This document shows, in pieces, positions 36,307 through 46,401 of a stretch of 64,000 bases of DNA. Positions within the stretch are counted from its first letter, which is position 1, and each line of letters begins with the position of its first letter. The DNA lies in assembly GCF_013522925.1 (NCBI RefSeq), contig NZ_JAAMQU010000005.1:62001-126000 (forward strand), written 5' to 3'. The DNA comes from Pseudomonas japonica (GTDB lineage Bacteria; Pseudomonadota; Gammaproteobacteria; Pseudomonadales; Pseudomonadaceae). A program made the translations under genes and the position numbers. The notes beneath the pieces were generated by a model. That model saw nothing but the letters and a program-made list of their open reading frames with translations. It was not told where the DNA came from and ran no database searches.

Positions 36307-38490
36307 ATGACCGATTACGTCAACGTAGGCGACCTGCGGGTTGCCAGGGTACTGCTGGACTTCGTGAACAACGAAGCCATTCCAGGCAGCGGCGTTACTG
36401 CCGAGGCGTTTTGGGCCGGGGCCGATCGGGTGATCCATGAGCTGGGCGAAAAGAACCGCACGCTGCTGGCGCGCCGTGATGCGCTGCAGGCAACGCTGGA
36501 CGGCTGGCATCGCGAGCGTCAAGGCCAGCCGCACGATCCGGTCGCGTACAAAAGCTTCCTCAAGGAGGTCGGCTACCTGCTGGAAGAGCCGGCCGACTTC
36601 CACGCCACTACACAAGGCGTAGACGAAGAGGTCGCCCGCCTCGCCGGGCCTCAGTTGGTGGTACCAGTGATGAACGCGCGCTTCGCCCTGAACGCCTCCA
36701 ACGCGCGCTGGGGCTCGCTGTACGACGCGCTCTACGGTACCGACGCCATCAGCGAGGCCGAAGGCGCAGAGAAATGCCGCGGCTATAACCCGGCACGTGG
36801 CGCCAAGGTAATCGCCTTTGCCAAAGCTTTCCTTGATCAGGCCGCGCCCTTGGCGAGCGGCTCCCACGCCGACGCTACCGCCTATGTCATTGAAGGCGAT
36901 GCGCTGGTGGTTTCGCTGGCCAACGGAGAACGCGTCGGGTTGGCCGTCCCTGAGCAGTTTGTGGGGTTCCTGGGCAACACCGAAGCGCCCACCGGCGTGC
37001 TGCTCAAGCACAACCAGCTTCACTTCGAAATCCAGATCGACGCCCACAGCCCTGTCGGCCAGACCGACGCGGCAGGCGTTAAAGACGTACTGATGGAATC
37101 GGCGCTTACCACCATCATGGACTGTGAAGATTCGGTTGCCGCCGTGGACGCGGACGACAAGGTCATCGTTTACCGCAACTGGCTTGGCTTGATGAAAGGC
37201 GACCTGGCCGAGCAGGTGAGCAAACAGGGCAAGGTGTTCACCCGCACCATGAACCCGGACCGGGTGTACCGCACCGCAAGCGGCGGCGAGCTCACCCTGC
37301 ACGGCCGTTCTCTGTTGTTCGTGCGCAACGTTGGCCACTTGATGACCATCGATGCCGTGCTCGACAAACACGGGAACGAAGTGCCAGAAGGCATTCTCGA
37401 CGCGCTGTTCACCAGCCTGGCGGCGCTCCACGACCTCAAGGGCAACGGGGGCCGCCGCAACAGCCGCACCGGCTCGGTGTATATCGTGAAACCCAAGATG
37501 CACGGGCCGGAAGAAGTGGCCTTCGCCAATGAGCTGTTCGCCCGCGTGGAAGGCGTACTCGGCCTGCCCGCGAATACCCTGAAAATGGGCATCATGGACG
37601 AGGAGCGGCGTACCACCGTAAACCTGAAGGCGTGCATCCAGGCCGCGCGGGAACGCGTGGTGTTCATCAACACAGGCTTTTTGGACCGCACCGGGGACGA
37701 GATCCATACCTCCATGGAAGCGGGCCCGATGGTACGCAAGGCCGAGATGAAAGCGCAGCCCTGGATCGCGGCCTACGAAAACTGGAACGTGGATGTTGGC
37801 CTGGCTTGCGGCCTGCAAGGGCGTGCGCAGATCGGCAAAGGCATGTGGGCCATGCCAGACCTGATGGCCGCCATGCTGGAGCAGAAAATTGCTCATCCGA
37901 AGGCCGGCGCCAATACCGCCTGGGTGCCCTCGCCTACTGCGGCTACCCTGCACGCACTTCACTATCACCAGGTAGATGTTTTCGCTCGCCAGGCCGAACT
38001 GGCCACGCGTGAACGCGCTTCACTGGACGCCATCCTGAGCATTCCCCTGGCGCCGAATACCGACTGGTCGGCCGATGAGGTCCGCAATGAACTGGATAAC
38101 AACGCACAAGGCATTCTCGGCTATGTGGTGCGCTGGATCGATCAAGGTGTGGGCTGTTCCAAGGTGCCGGACATCAACGACATCGGCCTGATGGAAGACC
38201 GCGCGACGCTGCGCATTTCCAGCCAGCTGCTGGCGAACTGGTTGCGCCATCGCGTGGTGACGGAGGCTCAGATAGTGGAAAGCCTGAAGCGCATGGCGCC
38301 AGTAGTGGACCGGCAGAACGCCAACGACCCGGCCTACCGGCCAATGGCCCCGGGCTTCGATGGCAACATCGCGTTCCAGGCTGCGCTGGAGCTGGTACTC
38401 GAAGGGGCCAAACAGCCCAATGGCTACACCGAGCCGGTATTGCACCGCCGGCGCCGGGAGTACAAGGCCCTACAGCGCACCACCCTGTAG
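36307..38490 (+). CDS. glcB: Malate synthase G
   Basis: This 727-residue monomeric glyoxylate-cycle enzyme condenses acetyl-CoA and glyoxylate. Signature blocks include [57 protein letters not shown] and [18 protein letters not shown]. The ATG at 36307 ([13 protein letters not shown]) is the standard N-terminus; a longer frame begins 156 bases earlier in non-coding-like DNA. It converges on the OprD-family porin gene. Confidence 0.98.
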   Translation: MTDYVNVGDLRVARVLLDFVNNEAIPGSGVTAEAFWAGADRVIHELGEKNRTLLARRDALQATLDGWHRERQGQPHDPVAYKSFLKEVGYLLEEPADFHATTQGVDEEVARLAGPQLVVPVMNARFALNASNARWGSLYDALYGTDAISEAEGAEKCRGYNPARGAKVIAFAKAFLDQAAPLASGSHADATAYVIEGDALVVSLANGERVGLAVPEQFVGFLGNTEAPTGVLLKHNQLHFEIQIDAHSPVGQTDAAGVKDVLMESALTTIMDCEDSVAAVDADDKVIVYRNWLGLMKGDLAEQVSKQGKVFTRTMNPDRVYRTASGGELTLHGRSLLFVRNVGHLMTIDAVLDKHGNEVPEGILDALFTSLAALHDLKGNGGRRNSRTGSVYIVKPKMHGPEEVAFANELFARVEGVLGLPANTLKMGIMDEERRTTVNLKACIQAARERVVFINTGFLDRTGDEIHTSMEAGPMVRKAEMKAQPWIAAYENWNVDVGLACGLQGRAQIGKGMWAMPDLMAAMLEQKIAHPKAGANTAWVPSPTAATLHALHYHQVDVFARQAELATRERASLDAILSIPLAPNTDWSADEVRNELDNNAQGILGYVVRWIDQGVGCSKVPDINDIGLMEDRATLRISSQLLANWLRHRVVTEAQIVESLKRMAPVVDRQNANDPAYRPMAPGFDGNIAFQAALELVLEGAKQPNGYTEPVLHRRRREYKALQRTTL

Positions 38491-38498
38491 CAGCGAAG

Positions 38499-38585
38499 GG
38501 CGGGCCACGCTGGCCTGCTCGCGACGAAGCCGCCCCGACACAAGCGGCCCTGTCGGGCCGGTCGCCGCCAAGGCGGGCTGCTACA
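38499..38585 (+). repeat. REP-like inverted pair downstream of glcB
   Basis: GC-rich sequence with imperfect mirror segments (CGGGCCACGCTGGCCTGCTCGC and GGCGGGCTGCTACAG-type ends, with CGACAC/CCTGTCGGG in the middle) lies just after the glcB stop. It resembles the long REP pairs of P. putida rather than the AGGAAGCGGGCG family seen elsewhere in the window. Confidence 0.5.
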
Positions 38586-38591
38586 GCGTTC

Positions 38592-38616
38592 GGCCCGGCC
38601 CGTAGCGGGCCGGGCC
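38592..38616. terminator. Bidirectional terminator between glcB and the porin gene
   Basis: GGCCCGGCCCG at 38592-38602 pairs exactly with CGGGCCGGGCC at 38606-38616 around a three-base loop, followed on the plus strand by TTCTATT. It lies between two convergent genes and can serve both. Confidence 0.75.
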
Positions 38617-38621
38617 TTCTA

Positions 38622-39959
38622 TTACAACAACGGCAGGGTGTAGCTCAGGATCAGGCGGTTCTGGTCCTGGTCATAGTCGCCGCCCACGTTGGTGCGCAGC
38701 ATGCCGTTACGCCAGCCCAGGCCAACGCCTTTGAACGAACCGCTCTGGACCACGTAGTCCACAGCAATGTCGCGCTCCCACTCTTCACCGTGGCCGTTGC
38801 CGTTAGCAGCGGTGATCTGGGTACCCTTGAGGTAGGTAACCGAAGCGGTAAGGCCGGGTACACCCACCTCGCTGAAGTTATAGGCGTACTGCCCGAAGCG
38901 GGTTTGCTCGCCGGCGCGGATAAAGCTGGAGATCAACCGGTCGGTGAACAGATACACGCTGGTGCCGGTCGCACCTTCGTTAGGAAGCCCGCCTTGGTTC
39001 AGCTGGGTGAAGTTGCTGTTCTCCGACACGCTCTGATAACCGGCCGTGAACGCATGGCCGCCCAGGCTGTAAGTGAAGATGGCGCTCCAGGTGTCGTTGT
39101 CGATCTTGCCGCCGGTACCATTGCTGTAGCCGCTCAGCTTGTAGCCTGCGGTACGGCCAGCGGCCGAATCGTTGGCGCCGTCTGCATCGGTCTTGAAGTA
39201 ACGCAGGTCGGTCTTGAACGAGGAGTCCTTGCTGATCGGGTACACGTGCACCAGGCCGGCGAAGTGCTGCTTGTAGTAGTCCTCGAGGTTGGCGTAGTAG
39301 TACTGCACGGTGAGTTGATCGTTGACCAGATAATCACCGCCGCCGAACCAGAACTCGTTACTTTCCTGGGTTCCGCCTGCTACCGCCAACCCGGTGCGGT
39401 TGGTGGAAGCACGCCCCACCGCGTGTTCCAGGCGCCCTGCCACCAGCTTGAGCTTGTCGATCTCGTTGGAAGTGATCATGCCACCTTCGAAGGTCTGGGG
39501 CAGTACACGACCATCGTTGGAAACAAGGATTGGCAGCTTGGGCTGCAGGTTGCCGTAGCGCAGCTCGGTCTTGGAGAAGCGCATTTTCCCGGTCACGCCT
39601 GCGTGGCTCCAGGAGTCCACTGGGTCACCATTGGATTCGGACGGGATCATGCTGCTGCCTTGATGGCGGCCGCTGCCACTGTCCAAGGTCAACCCGAGCA
39701 GTGCCTGCGCATCCAGGCCAAAGCCTACAGTGCCGTCGGTGTATCCCGACTTGTAATCCAGCACAAACCCTTGCCCCCACTCAGCTAGCTTGCTGCCGGC
39801 ACTGGAGGTTTGCTCCCGGTAATCATTGTTGAAATAGAAGTTACGCAGTGCCAGCGTGGCCTTGCTGTCCTTGATGAAATCGGCATGTGCCAGCGAAGGC
39901 AGAAGGCTTGCGCTGAGTGCGGCGAACGCGCCAAGCGCGGCCTTGTTGGTAACGGTCAT
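38622..39959 (-). CDS. OprD-family outer-membrane porin
   Basis: This 445-residue protein has a Sec signal peptide ending AHA-DF at about residue 26 and then the OprD hallmark (DFIKDSKATLALRNFYFNNDYR) and SKLAEWGQGFVLDYKSG. It should form an 18-strand barrel ending in the terminal LSYTLPLL strand. Such porins take up specific small carboxylates or amino acids. Being next to glcB may hint at a glycolate- or acetate-like substrate, but sequence does not show it. Confidence 0.95.
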   Translation of the reverse strand: MTVTNKAALGAFAALSASLLPSLAHADFIKDSKATLALRNFYFNNDYREQTSSAGSKLAEWGQGFVLDYKSGYTDGTVGFGLDAQALLGLTLDSGSGRHQGSSMIPSESNGDPVDSWSHAGVTGKMRFSKTELRYGNLQPKLPILVSNDGRVLPQTFEGGMITSNEIDKLKLVAGRLEHAVGRASTNRTGLAVAGGTQESNEFWFGGGDYLVNDQLTVQYYYANLEDYYKQHFAGLVHVYPISKDSSFKTDLRYFKTDADGANDSAAGRTAGYKLSGYSNGTGGKIDNDTWSAIFTYSLGGHAFTAGYQSVSENSNFTQLNQGGLPNEGATGTSVYLFTDRLISSFIRAGEQTRFGQYAYNFSEVGVPGLTASVTYLKGTQITAANGNGHGEEWERDIAVDYVVQSGSFKGVGLGWRNGMLRTNVGGDYDQDQNRLILSYTLPLL

Positions 39960-40214
39960 TTGGTGCTCCCCATTGTGTTTCTAATTTTTGCGGGAGCATA
40001 AATATCAGCACCAATACAGCCTTTGCAACGGTGCCTTGCAGGAGTTGCAACAAAGGTTGCACCTTTAAAGAGGTTTTTTTCCGATCAGCGCAACCCTCCG
40101 ATAGCAGAGGGCGCCGTTTCAATGCTTATAAGTCTATGTTTTATAGAGATTTATAGGTTTCGCAACGCCCTGCCATGCGAGCACATGGTTATAGCTAATA
40201 AATCTTAAAATTTC

Positions 40215-40670
40215 TCAGCTAATACCCAATTCTCGGCGGACCAGCTGCAGCAATTGGTTAGCGTCGATGGGCTTCAGAAGGAAGTCCACCACGCTGAGAT
40301 GCATAGCCTCGATCGCGTCCTGCACCGCCGCGTCGCCCGAAATGATGATGATCGGAAGGGCAGCCCTTTCCGATTCGCGTATCTGGCGGATCAAGTCCAG
40401 CCCTGTAGCGGGAAACATCCGCAGATCGGTGATAAGCAAGCCAAGCCCCCGGTCTTGCATCAGCAGCTCGAACGCGGTGCTGGCATTGCTCGCAGTGGTG
40501 CACTCGATACCGTGCAAGGCGAGTATTTCAGCTAACAGGTCGCGGGAATCCCGGTCGTCGTCCACCACCAACGCACGCAGGGGCGCCAGTGTGGGCACCC
40601 GTAAAAGCTCATTGAGCGCCTCGCGTTCCTCGTCGCTGAGGATATCCAGATCAGACATCAGCCTCGCCAT
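40215..40670 (-). CDS. Single-domain response regulator
   Basis: This 151-residue protein has a short N-terminal helix and one receiver domain: acidic VVDDDR, phospho-acceptor Asp82 in ITDLRM, switch Ser111 in IIISGD and Lys133 in LLKPIDA. It has no output domain. A start four codons later at 40658 is also possible, with GAGG very close to it. It is divergent from a cNMP/CBS/DUF294 protein, a pairing that could form one signalling unit. No histidine kinase is nearby. Confidence 0.85.
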   Translation of the reverse strand: MARLMSDLDILSDEEREALNELLRVPTLAPLRALVVDDDRDSRDLLAEILALHGIECTTASNASTAFELLMQDRGLGLLITDLRMFPATGLDLIRQIRESERAALPIIIISGDAAVQDAIEAMHLSVVDFLLKPIDANQLLQLVRRELGIS

Positions 40671-40874
40671 CCGTCACATGCAAACATACGACCGCAGGCC
40701 TTGGCTAACCGCCACGGCCACGCTGGGTCGGGTGCATAAGGTGAAGCATAGCCCCCGGGTTGCCAACGGAAAAAAGGCATATTTCACAACCGATACCTAC
40801 TACTTACGTCCAATGGGCAGCAGTAGCCAGCGGGCGGACGATGACCACAGAACATAAAAAAAACGATACACACC

Positions 40875-42812
40875 ATGAGCAAGGCAGACGCGTACGTTCA
40901 GGCAGGAAAAACCGCAGTTCTGCAGAACGTGCACGGCACGTTGCAGTTCCTTCAGCGCTTTGCGCCTTTCAGCCAGATGGAACAGGCACACCTGGTTTAT
41001 CTGGTAGAGCAATGCCACCTGCGCTTCTACGCCAGCGGCGAAAGCATTCTCAAGCCCGATGAAGGCCCGGTAGAGCACTTCTACATCGTCAAACAGGGCC
41101 GTGTAGTGGGTGAGCGACCAAGAATCGCGGGCGGCGGCAACGAAACCACCTTCGAGATCGCCAGCGGCGAATGCTTCCCCCTGGCCGCGCTGCTGGGCGA
41201 GCGGGCCACCCGTACCAAGCACCTTGCCGGTGACGACACCTTTTGCCTGCGGTTACCCAAGGCGAGCTTCATTCATCTGTTTGCCCTGTCAGCGCCCTTC
41301 AGGGACTTCGCCTTGCGCGGCGTGAGCAGCTTGCTGGACCAGGTCAATCAGCAAGTGCGCCGGCAAGCCGCAGAAACCCTCGGTAGCCAGTACTCACTGA
41401 ACGCCCGCCTGGGCGATCTCGCCCTGCGCCACCCTGTGAGTTGCGATAGCACCCTGCCCGTAAGGCTCGCGGTCAAGGCCATGCACGAGCAGCAAGTAGG
41501 CAGCATTGTGGTGGTGGATGCCGAGCAGGCGCCCGTGGGCATATTCACCCTGCGCGATCTGCGCGAGCTTGCGGCCGAGAGCGATGCCGACTTCAACCAG
41601 CCCATAGCGGAACGGATGGTAACCGCCCCGTTCACGCTGTCACCGGACGCCACCGCTTTTGAAGCTGCGCTGGCGATGACCGAGCGGCACATCGCACATG
41701 TGTGCCTGGTGAAGGACGGGCGGCTATGTGGCGTGATCTCCGAGCGAGACCTGTTTTCGTTGCAGCGCGTGGACCTGGTTCACCTGGCCAGGGCCATCCG
41801 CACCGCGCCGACACTCGACAGCCTTACTGCAATCCGCCAGGACATCGGCCCGCTGGTAGAACGAATGCTCGCGTTTGGCGCATCGTCCATTCAGATCACC
41901 CGGATCGTGACGCTGCTGAACGACCACAGCGTCTGCCGCGTGATCGAGCTCACGGTCGCGGCGTATGGCGATCCCGGCGTGCCGTTCAGCTGGCTCAGCT
42001 TCGGCAGCGAGGGCCGCCACGAGCAAACGCTGTACACCGATCAGGACAACGGCCTGCTGTTCGAGGCGGACGATGCCGTGCACGCCGCAGAGTTGCGCGG
42101 CAAGCTGCTGCCGCTGGCTCATCAGATCAACCAGGCGCTCGCCCACTGCGGTTTTGCCCTTTGTGCCGGAAACGTCATGGCCGGCAACCCCGAGCTGTGC
42201 CTTTCGCGTGCCGAATGGTCGCGACGCTTCGCGGCCTTCGTGCGAGAAACCACACCTGAAAACCTGCTGGCTTCGAGCATCTTTTTCGACCTGCGAACGG
42301 TATGGGGTGATCCGGACCCGGGTTACTGGCTGCAGCAGCGGTTATTGGCACAGGTGGCAGATAACGGGATTTTCCAGCGCATGATGGCCAGCAATGCCTT
42401 ACGCCAGCGCCCCCCGGTAGGGCGCTTTCGGGAGTTTGTGCTGGCGCGTAAAGGCAGCGAGCGCACCGCTACCCTAGACCTGAAAACACAGGGCCTGGGG
42501 CCCTTCGTCGACGGCGCCCGGCTGCTGGCCCTGGCCAATGGCATCAGTGCAACGCCCACGGTAGAGCGCCTTCGCCAACTGGCCCAGCGGGGCATCATTG
42601 ATGCTCAGGATTCAGCGGCCTACGAGGAAGCGTATGCGTTTATTCAGCAACTGCGGCTGCAACATCACCAGGCGCAGAGCCGGGAACACTTGCCGTGGTC
42701 CAACCGCCTGGACCCCGATACGCTCAACCAGCTGGACCGGCGCATATTGCGTGAATCCCTGCGTCAGGCTCAGCGGCTGCAAGGCAGCCTCGCCGCACGG
42801 TACCAGCTGTGA
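40875..42812 (+). CDS. Cyclic-nucleotide-binding, CBS and DUF294 nucleotidyltransferase-like protein
   Basis: This 645-residue cytoplasmic protein has a CRP-like nucleotide-binding domain at about residues 25-150 (FAPFSQMEQAHLVYLVEQC), two CBS domains at about 175-300 (MHEQQVGSIVVVD, HIAHVCLVKDGRLCGVISERDL), a DUF294 putative nucleotidyltransferase core with FGSEGRHEQTLYTDQDNGLLFE, and a helical DUF294 C-terminal region. The G-S...D-Q-D spacing fits a polymerase-beta-like active site. It may be a nucleotide-sensing enzyme, but no substrate is known to me. It overlaps the following exonuclease gene by four bases. Confidence 0.88.
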   Translation: MSKADAYVQAGKTAVLQNVHGTLQFLQRFAPFSQMEQAHLVYLVEQCHLRFYASGESILKPDEGPVEHFYIVKQGRVVGERPRIAGGGNETTFEIASGECFPLAALLGERATRTKHLAGDDTFCLRLPKASFIHLFALSAPFRDFALRGVSSLLDQVNQQVRRQAAETLGSQYSLNARLGDLALRHPVSCDSTLPVRLAVKAMHEQQVGSIVVVDAEQAPVGIFTLRDLRELAAESDADFNQPIAERMVTAPFTLSPDATAFEAALAMTERHIAHVCLVKDGRLCGVISERDLFSLQRVDLVHLARAIRTAPTLDSLTAIRQDIGPLVERMLAFGASSIQITRIVTLLNDHSVCRVIELTVAAYGDPGVPFSWLSFGSEGRHEQTLYTDQDNGLLFEADDAVHAAELRGKLLPLAHQINQALAHCGFALCAGNVMAGNPELCLSRAEWSRRFAAFVRETTPENLLASSIFFDLRTVWGDPDPGYWLQQRLLAQVADNGIFQRMMASNALRQRPPVGRFREFVLARKGSERTATLDLKTQGLGPFVDGARLLALANGISATPTVERLRQLAQRGIIDAQDSAAYEEAYAFIQQLRLQHHQAQSREHLPWSNRLDPDTLNQLDRRILRESLRQAQRLQGSLAARYQL

Positions 42813-43516
42813 GCCTGTTCGACCGATTCAAGCCCCGCCCCGTGAAGCTTTCACCAGAGCAGGCACGCCGCTTGGCCGCTTTGATACCTCCTGCGCCCCT
42901 GGCAAATACCCCGCTGGAGGCACAACCCTGGGCCGTGGTAGATGTCGAGGCCACAGGCCTGCACCCGCAAAAGGATCAGCTGTTGGCCATTGGCGTGGTT
43001 GCGCTGGAGGGCCAGATTATTCCGCTCGGGCAAGGGTTCGAATGCACCTTGGCCGCCAATTGGAGCAAGCCCGGGCCGAGCGTGTTGATCCACGGGCTCA
43101 GCCCCTCCGCAGTTGCCAACGGAACGCCGCCCGCCGAGGCATTGCTGGGCTTTCTCGAATGGTTGCAGGGCCGCCCGCTGCTGGCCTTTCATGCCAGCTT
43201 CGATCAATCCATGTTGAGCCGAGCGATCAAGCTTACCCTTGGGTTGCAGTGGGGCGCGCCCTTCATCGACCTTGCGCAGGTAGCCCCACTTCTGTGCCCT
43301 GAGCTGGCCACCCACAACCACAGCCTGGATGACTGGGCAGGCCAGTTCGGCTTGCAAACCGGGGAGCGCCATAACGCCAGCGCCGATGCCCTGCTCACCG
43401 CCGAACTTGCGCTGATGCTGTTCAGCCGGGCACGTCGGCAAGGGCTGGCCACGCCATTGGCGCTGCAGGAAGCCTTGGCGCGCTGGCACCGGTTACAGCA
43501 TCAGCCGCGTTTCTGA
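42809..43516 (+). CDS. DnaQ-like 3'-5' exonuclease
   Basis: This 235-residue protein of the DEDDh family shows VVDVEATGLHPQKDQLLAIG (DXE), HASFDQSML and the terminal HNASADALLTAEL (HX4D). It starts at a GTG overlapping the preceding stop (GTGA), so it is translationally coupled to the cNMP/CBS/DUF294 protein. That conserved pairing suggests that both act on the same nucleotide or nucleic-acid signal. It lacks the other subunits of a replicative polymerase, so it is not the main proofreading subunit. Confidence 0.9.
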   Translation: MSLFDRFKPRPVKLSPEQARRLAALIPPAPLANTPLEAQPWAVVDVEATGLHPQKDQLLAIGVVALEGQIIPLGQGFECTLAANWSKPGPSVLIHGLSPSAVANGTPPAEALLGFLEWLQGRPLLAFHASFDQSMLSRAIKLTLGLQWGAPFIDLAQVAPLLCPELATHNHSLDDWAGQFGLQTGERHNASADALLTAELALMLFSRARRQGLATPLALQEALARWHRLQHQPRF

Positions 43517-43520
43517 CTCA

Positions 43521-44024
43521 TCAGCACTCAGGCTGGCCCGCCACATAACGCCGCGCTGGATTCACCGCAGCATCGAATTCGCGCAAGCCCTTGGCGCCAA
43601 TCAGCAAGGGATAATTGAAGCCGCTGCGGTCGGTGAGGTTGACCTCGATGGTGCGCTTCACGTCCCCCAGGCACAGCTCCAGGTCGATCACCGGGCGGTG
43701 GGCCACTTCCACGCTCTCTTCTTCGCCTTCGTTTTCATCGGCGCGGCTTTTGATCCGGCTCATGCGCGAGACCTTGTGCTCGTACACCTTCCCATCCGCG
43801 TCCCGGGTAGCCAGGCGAAAACGCACCCAGTCTTCGCCATCGCGGGTGAAGGTTTCGATATTGCGTGCCGACAGCGAGGCTGTAAGCGCCCCGGTGTCCA
43901 TCTTGGCTTTGAGGGTTTGCCCGATTTCCGGCAACTTGAAGTACTCGTAGCGGCCATACAGCGTTGGCTCGGCGGCCATGGCGGAGAGCGACAGCAAGGA
44001 CAGCAGGGCAAAGACAGCTTTCAC
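43521..44024 (-). CDS. Retropepsin-like periplasmic protease (ATP-dependent Zn protease family)
   Basis: This 167-residue protein has a Sec signal peptide ending AMAAEP and an aspartic-protease-like motif MDTGALTASL. Later blocks FNYPLLIGAKGLREF and a conserved cysteine fit PF05618, long misnamed as ATP-dependent zinc protease. Related proteins act in the periplasm. It converges on the exonuclease gene with a four-base gap. Confidence 0.88.
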   Translation of the reverse strand: MKAVFALLSLLSLSAMAAEPTLYGRYEYFKLPEIGQTLKAKMDTGALTASLSARNIETFTRDGEDWVRFRLATRDADGKVYEHKVSRMSRIKSRADENEGEEESVEVAHRPVIDLELCLGDVKRTIEVNLTDRSGFNYPLLIGAKGLREFDAAVNPARRYVAGQPEC

Positions 44025-44216
44025 GTGTTCATTCCTTTTCAGGGGCGCGAGGAGTTAGATTCCGGCACCTGCATTAGTTCGCCAAACGCCTAAGGTAAGG
44101 GCTATGCCCTTTACAAAAAGTAAAAATTTGGTGAAGTCCCGCTCAGCCGTCTGTATTTGGCGCGGCCACGGCGGGCCCGTATCATTGCGGCCCTGACCAT
44201 GCATACGAGTTTTTCC

Positions 44217-45104
44217 ATGCTCCACCTGCTTAAAGGCTGCCTTACCGCCTCGCTGCTGTTGCTCAACACGTTGGTGCTGATCGGCCCGCTGATCATCCTG
44301 GCTTTGCTCAAGCTGATCGCGCCTGCCGCCCTGCGCGACAGCGCTTCACGTGGAGTGATGTGGATCGCCGAAACGTGGGCAGAAATCGACAAGGCAATCT
44401 TTGCGCTATGCACGCCTACCCGCTGGGATATCCGCGGCCTTGAAGCCCTGCATCTGGACGCCTCGTACCTGGTGGTGTGCAATCATCAATCGTGGGTAGA
44501 CATTCCTGCGTTGATCCAGGCGTTCAACCGCCGCGCGCCGTTCTTCAAGTTCTTCCTCAAGAAAGAGCTGATCTGGGTACCTTTGCTGGGCCTGGCATGG
44601 TGGGCATTGGATTACCCCTTCATGAAGCGCTACAGCAAGGCGTTCCTGGACAAGCACCCGCAACTGCGTGGCAAGGATCTGGAAATCACCCGCAAGGCCT
44701 GCGAGCTGTTCAAGCGCCAGCCCGTGACGGTGGTGAACTACCTGGAAGGCACGCGCTTTACCCAGGCCAAGCACGACCAGCAGGCGTCCCCCTTCCGCCA
44801 CCTGCTCAAGCCCAAGGCCGGCGGCGTGGCGTTCGTGCTGGCAGCCATGGGCGAACAGCTCAATCAGCTGCTCGATGTAACCGTGGTGTACCCCAGCCAG
44901 CGCATTCCCGGGTTCTGGGACCTGCTGTGCGGGCGCGTGCCCAAGGTAATCATCGATATTCAATCCAGGGCCATTGACCCGGCGTTGGTGCAGGGCGATT
45001 ACGAGAACGATCCTGCGTTCCGCCAGCATGTTCAGGGCTGGATCAACCATCTGTGGGCAGAGAAGGATGCCCGCATCGAAGCGCTGCGGGCACGGCACGG
45101 TTAA
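44217..45104 (+). CDS. PlsC-family lysophospholipid acyltransferase
   Basis: This 295-residue inner-membrane enzyme has an N-terminal hydrophobic segment and the acyltransferase signature NHQSWVDIP (HX4D), then NYLEGTRFT and a hydrophobic C-terminal part. It resembles the YihG-type alternate 1-acylglycerol-3-phosphate acyltransferases. Start is uncertain: ATG codons at 44157, 44199 and 44217 are all in frame; 44217 puts the hydrophobic helix at the N-terminus as in homologues. Its stop overlaps that of the DUF2780-like gene on the other strand. Confidence 0.87.
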   Translation: MLHLLKGCLTASLLLLNTLVLIGPLIILALLKLIAPAALRDSASRGVMWIAETWAEIDKAIFALCTPTRWDIRGLEALHLDASYLVVCNHQSWVDIPALIQAFNRRAPFFKFFLKKELIWVPLLGLAWWALDYPFMKRYSKAFLDKHPQLRGKDLEITRKACELFKRQPVTVVNYLEGTRFTQAKHDQQASPFRHLLKPKAGGVAFVLAAMGEQLNQLLDVTVVYPSQRIPGFWDLLCGRVPKVIIDIQSRAIDPALVQGDYENDPAFRQHVQGWINHLWAEKDARIEALRARHG

Positions 45105-45664
45105 GGTTGGGTGCCCCACACCGAGGCCAGGCTCTGCAAGGCGGAGCCACTAGCACCCTGCTGGCCGAGGTATTGAAGGATGATTGGCGCGAACTGCGTC
45201 ACCATTCCACTGTTCATGCCCAGCTGGCTGAACGCGCTGTTCATGTCTTGAGTGGTTTTCACATTGGTAAGGGCGTTGTTCAGCGCACTCGCCTTGTTGC
45301 TGTCCGCCTTGCCCATCAACCCGCTTAGCCCTACCAGGCCGCCCAGCGCGTTATTGCCAGAGAGCTTGTCCAGCCCGGGTACGGATTTGGTCAATTCGGT
45401 GTATTGCGATTGTGGCAGCTGATTTTTGGCCAGCCCCAGCATCGCACCGGTGCCACCGATGGCCTGTTCGGGAGTAATTTTGAGTTGGGTACCCAGGGTG
45501 TTGAGCAACCCCGCCGCTGGCGCCGCGGCGGCTACCGGCGCGCCGTTCTGGTTGCCATTTTGCAGAGTGGACGCAGCGTTGACCGCGTCGTTGAGGTTGA
45601 AAGCCATGGCCTGGCTTGCCACGAGGGCGAAGGAAAAAGCCAACAGGCTGGGGGACATACGCAT
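45101..45664 (-). CDS. Exported DUF2780-type protein
   Basis: This 187-residue protein has a signal peptide ending SQAMAF and a low-complexity Ala/Asn/Gly/Leu-rich mature part. The repeated pattern GLLNTLGTQLKITPEQAIGGTGAMLGLAKNQL is typical of DUF2780 proteins. The ATG at 45664 has AGGAGC eight bases upstream. The function is unknown; it is probably periplasmic. Confidence 0.85.
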   Translation of the reverse strand: MRMSPSLLAFSFALVASQAMAFNLNDAVNAASTLQNGNQNGAPVAAAAPAAGLLNTLGTQLKITPEQAIGGTGAMLGLAKNQLPQSQYTELTKSVPGLDKLSGNNALGGLVGLSGLMGKADSNKASALNNALTNVKTTQDMNSAFSQLGMNSGMVTQFAPIILQYLGQQGASGSALQSLASVWGTQP

Positions 45665-45855
45665 CGGGTACTGCTCCTGATACAAAAGACCCCCATTGGA
45701 CGCGAGACAGCCGAAGGGTTCAACCGCTGGTCTGTCAGGCCAACTTGTAAGAGTCAGCGCAGCCGGCGAACCAGGCTCCAACTGAGCATGCCCTATAATC
45801 ACCGGTGAAACCGGAACGCCGGCCGCCGGGCTGCGGCCACCGGAGCGCCGGCCCG

Positions 45856-46212
45856 ATGGGAGCCATGGCATTGAAAAAATACTGGACGCGCTACTTGGAC
45901 TTGCTCGACAACGACCTGAACACCCGGGTATTCGACAGTTTCAAGAATATGGTGCTTTGCGCACTGTTATTCGCAGCAGGCACCAACGCCATACAAACCG
46001 ACCATCGTGTGTTCTTTAGCCCCATCGCTACAAACCTGGCAGGTTGGGGAATCATTGCCGTATCGGCCGTGCTGATGATTCTGAATATCAGCGACGGCGT
46101 TCGTCGATTGGGCAAGCTGCGCTATCACCTGATTCTACAGATACTGATTGTTCTGTTTTATGTCGTGATTTCTGTGCGCGTTATAGAAATCGTCTGGAGT
46201 TTTCGGGCGTGA
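45856..46212 (+). CDS. Small inner-membrane protein of unknown function
   Basis: This protein of about 118 residues has three hydrophobic helices (roughly residues 31-45, 58-77 and 90-111) after a charged N-terminus containing YWTRYLDLLDNDLNTRVFDSFKNM. No family was recognised. The start is ambiguous between 45856 and 45865, both ATG. It is divergent from the DUF2780-type gene. Confidence 0.65.
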   Translation: MGAMALKKYWTRYLDLLDNDLNTRVFDSFKNMVLCALLFAAGTNAIQTDHRVFFSPIATNLAGWGIIAVSAVLMILNISDGVRRLGKLRYHLILQILIVLFYVVISVRVIEIVWSFRA

Positions 46213-46297
46213 ACATTGCCAGCTGATTCTTCACCAGCCCTGCTCGCGCCGGCGTACCGATGGCCCGGCGCAGCCGACTAACTGGGCGAGGCCCAGG

Positions 46298-46337
46298 AAA
46301 CGCTAAGCTCCCTCAAAATGCTTCCTACCTAGCGTTT
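46298..46337 (+). terminator. Inverted repeat after the small membrane-protein gene
   Basis: AAACGCTA at 46298-46305 is mirrored by TAGCGTTT at 46330-46337, with a 24-base spacer and a final TTTT. It is plausible as a weak terminator. Confidence 0.35.
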
Positions 46338-46401
46338 TGCCAGGTTTACCGAATGTGATCAGCATGTTTGACTCATTCCCTGCTCTCTGGAGAAAAGTCC
46401 C

